Shown here: positions 13,105-14,254 of the stretch, one piece after another | Layout: each line of letters opens with the position of its first letter | Position numbering within the stretch: the first letter of the stretch is position 1 | Assembly (NCBI GenBank): GCA_002449595.1 | Contig: DJXE01000010.1 | Location: 1-14,254 of the forward strand | Source of the DNA: Lachnospiraceae bacterium UBA7012 | GTDB taxonomy: Bacteria > Bacillota > Clostridia > Lachnospirales > Lachnospiraceae | DNA: 14,254 nucleotides | Direction: 5' to 3' | Notes under the pieces: model-generated | The model's database searches: none | What the model was told of the DNA's origin: nothing | The model's input: only the letters and a program-made list of their open reading frames with translations | Made by a program: the position numbers and the translations under genes

Positions 13105-13159
13105 CTGCCCGGAGCCGCGATCCCGGGCCGCTGTCTCACTGCCGAAAATGTCTGGGCAG
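13105..13159. repeat. Inverted repeat in the dxr-rseP gap
   Basis: CTGCCCGGA (13105-13113) can pair with TCTGGGCAG (13151-13159) over 9 bp with one G-U, around a 37-nt interior. The interior contains CCGCGATCCCGGG, a 12 of 13 match to part of the polC-downstream repeat unit. In the transcript the upstream arm could instead pair, over 5 bp, with a nearer GGCAG. There is no U-run after the structure, so transcription into rseP probably continues. Confidence 0.5.
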
Positions 13160-13173
13160 ATCCAAAAATGTCT
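13145..13173. repeat. Direct repeat AGACATTTT, two copies 20 bp apart
   Basis: On the minus strand AGACATTTT occurs at 13165-13173 and again at 13145-13153, starting 8 bp beyond the dxr stop codon. The 20-bp period is close to two helical turns, as in paired protein sites, but two nonamers in an AT-richer gap can also arise by chance. Confidence 0.4.
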
Positions 13174-13181
13174 AAACCAAT

Positions 13182-14254
13182 TCAGCCGATCATAGCCCGA
13201 ACCGTCTGCCTCGCCCAGGCCTCCGTCTCCAGGATCTCGCGCAGGTCCGGATCCGAGATCAGGCTGTGCCTGTCCATCGCCTCCGAGATCAGCTCGTAGA
13301 GCCGCGGGATCCCGATCCGGTCCTTCATGAAGGCTGCGACCGCCTCTTCGTTCGCCGCGTTGAAGACCGTCGGCATGCTGCCGCCCGCGTGTGCCGCGCG
13401 GTAGGCGAGCGGAAGTCCGAGGAATGTGTCCGTATCCGGCTTCTCAAACTGCAGGCTCCCTAACGCGAAAAGGTCCAGCGGCTTGATATCCAGCGGTCTC
13501 CTGTCCGGCCAGAAGAACGCGTACTGGATCGGCAGCCGCATATCCGGCGACGCGAGATGCGCCATGACGGAACCGTCTTCAAATTCCACCATGGAGTGGA
13601 TGATGCTCTGCGGCTGCACGACGACGCAGATGTCGTCCACGCTGACGTCGAAGAGCCATCTCGCCTCCATGACCTCCAGCCCTTTGTTGACCAAGGTCGC
13701 GGAGTCGATCGTCACCTTGCTGCCCATGTCCCAGTTCGGGTTCTTCAGCGCGTCCGAGACGTGCATCCGGGCGATCTCTTCCTTCGTCTTTCCGCGGAAC
13801 GTCCCGCCGGAGCAGGTCAGGAGGATCCTGCGGACTCTCTCCCTGCTCTCCCCGTTCATACACTGGAAGATCGCGCTGTGCTCCGAGTCGACCGGAAGGA
13901 GCTTCACGCCCGCTTCTTTCACGGCAGGCATGATGAGGTGGCCGGCGGTCACCAGCGTCTCCTTGTTCGCGAGGGCGATGTCCTTGCCCGCGTGGATCGC
14001 CGCCAGCGTCGGCCGGATGCCGATCATGCCGACCACGCTGTTTAAGACCATGTCCGCCTCCGGAAGCTGCACTTCCTCGAGGAGGCCGTCCATGCCGCCC
14101 CGGACCTTCACGTTCGTGTCCGCGACCCTGGCCTTCAGGTCCGCGGCCGCGCGCTCGTCGAACAGGCAGGCCATCTTCGGATGGTACCGGCGGATCTGTT
14201 CTTCCATCAAAGAAACATTGCTGCCGGCAGCCAGAGCGGTCACCGACAGCGCAT
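13182..14254 (-). CDS. dxr: 1-deoxy-D-xylulose 5-phosphate reductoisomerase, 5' end outside window
   Basis: Dxr makes 2-C-methyl-D-erythritol 4-phosphate from DXP with NADPH, the committed MEP-pathway step. The visible 356 codons run to the window edge. The frame is open through 14254, and the GTG at 14243 is an internal Val, because ALSVTALAAGSNVSLMEEQI aligns with about residue 28 onward of the family (usual FxVVALAAGxNV). The missing 27 or so residues hold the NADPH-binding GxTGxxG. Seen here are the metal and substrate motifs LLPVDSEHSAIFQ, CSGGTFRGK, GSKVTIDSATLVNKGLEVMEA and QPQSIIHSMVEF, and the C-terminal NAANEEAVAAFM. It is the first gene seen of the dxr-rseP-ispG-polC cluster. In relatives cdsA lies just upstream (known gene order, not visible). 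Confidence 0.96.
   Translation of the reverse strand, partial: ALSVTALAAGSNVSLMEEQIRRYHPKMACLFDERAAADLKARVADTNVKVRGGMDGLLEEVQLPEADMVLNSVVGMIGIRPTLAAIHAGKDIALANKETLVTAGHLIMPAVKEAGVKLLPVDSEHSAIFQCMNGESRERVRRILLTCSGGTFRGKTKEEIARMHVSDALKNPNWDMGSKVTIDSATLVNKGLEVMEARWLFDVSVDDICVVVQPQSIIHSMVEFEDGSVMAHLASPDMRLPIQYAFFWPDRRPLDIKPLDLFALGSLQFEKPDTDTFLGLPLAYRAAHAGGSMPTVFNAANEEAVAAFMKDRIGIPRLYELISEAMDRHSLISDPDLREILETEAWARQTVRAMIG

Overview
The window looks like chromosomal core-genome DNA from a GC-rich low-branching Firmicute of class Clostridia. A Lachnospiraceae-type genome is the best guess. The evidence is a PolC-type DNA polymerase III, the gene order dxr-rseP-ispG-polC followed by rimP-nusA-ylxR-ylxQ-infB, good Shine-Dalgarno sites, and a tRNA-Glu of the Firmicutes type with no encoded CCA. 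The family-level placement is inference. Every gene I can support lies on the minus strand, so transcription runs from high to low coordinates. There are no phage, transposon, CRISPR or defence genes.

Layout in the direction of transcription. (1) 14254 to 6308 holds dxr (5' end cut by the window), rseP, ispG and polC. Dxr and IspG are MEP-pathway enzymes for isoprenoid precursors, RseP is an intramembrane protease, and PolC is the replicative polymerase. The 97-bp dxr-rseP gap carries an inverted repeat and a short direct repeat. rseP, ispG and polC are almost contiguous and probably translationally coupled. (2) 6307 to 6167 is a 141-bp gap with a tandem pair of 49/50-bp hairpin units. (3) 6166 to 4487 encodes an Enzyme I-like PEP-dependent phosphotransferase with an atypical phospho-histidine motif. 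(4) 4436 to 4284 is a self-contained tRNA-Glu(CUC) unit with A-tract, promoter, tRNA and intrinsic terminator. (5) 4283 to 4096 is a non-coding leader with overlapping inverted repeats, a candidate promoter and a stable hairpin. (6) 4095 to 1 is the transcription/translation operon rimP, nusA, ylxR, ylxQ and infB, with three consecutive overlapping gene junctions. infB is cut by the window just as its GTPase domain begins.

Functionally, region 6 makes a 30S maturation factor, a transcription elongation/termination factor, two small RNA-binding-type proteins and initiation factor IF2, a set that couples transcription with ribosome assembly and initiation. Regions 1 and 6 are commonly adjacent in Clostridia. 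Here the Enzyme I-like gene and the tRNA sit between them.

I found no clearly new multi-gene system. The points most worth a second look are the hairpin repeat pair between polC and the Enzyme I gene (with a possible half-copy upstream of rseP), the competing inverted repeats upstream of rimP, the atypical Enzyme I itself, and the very long, low-complexity N-terminus of IF2.
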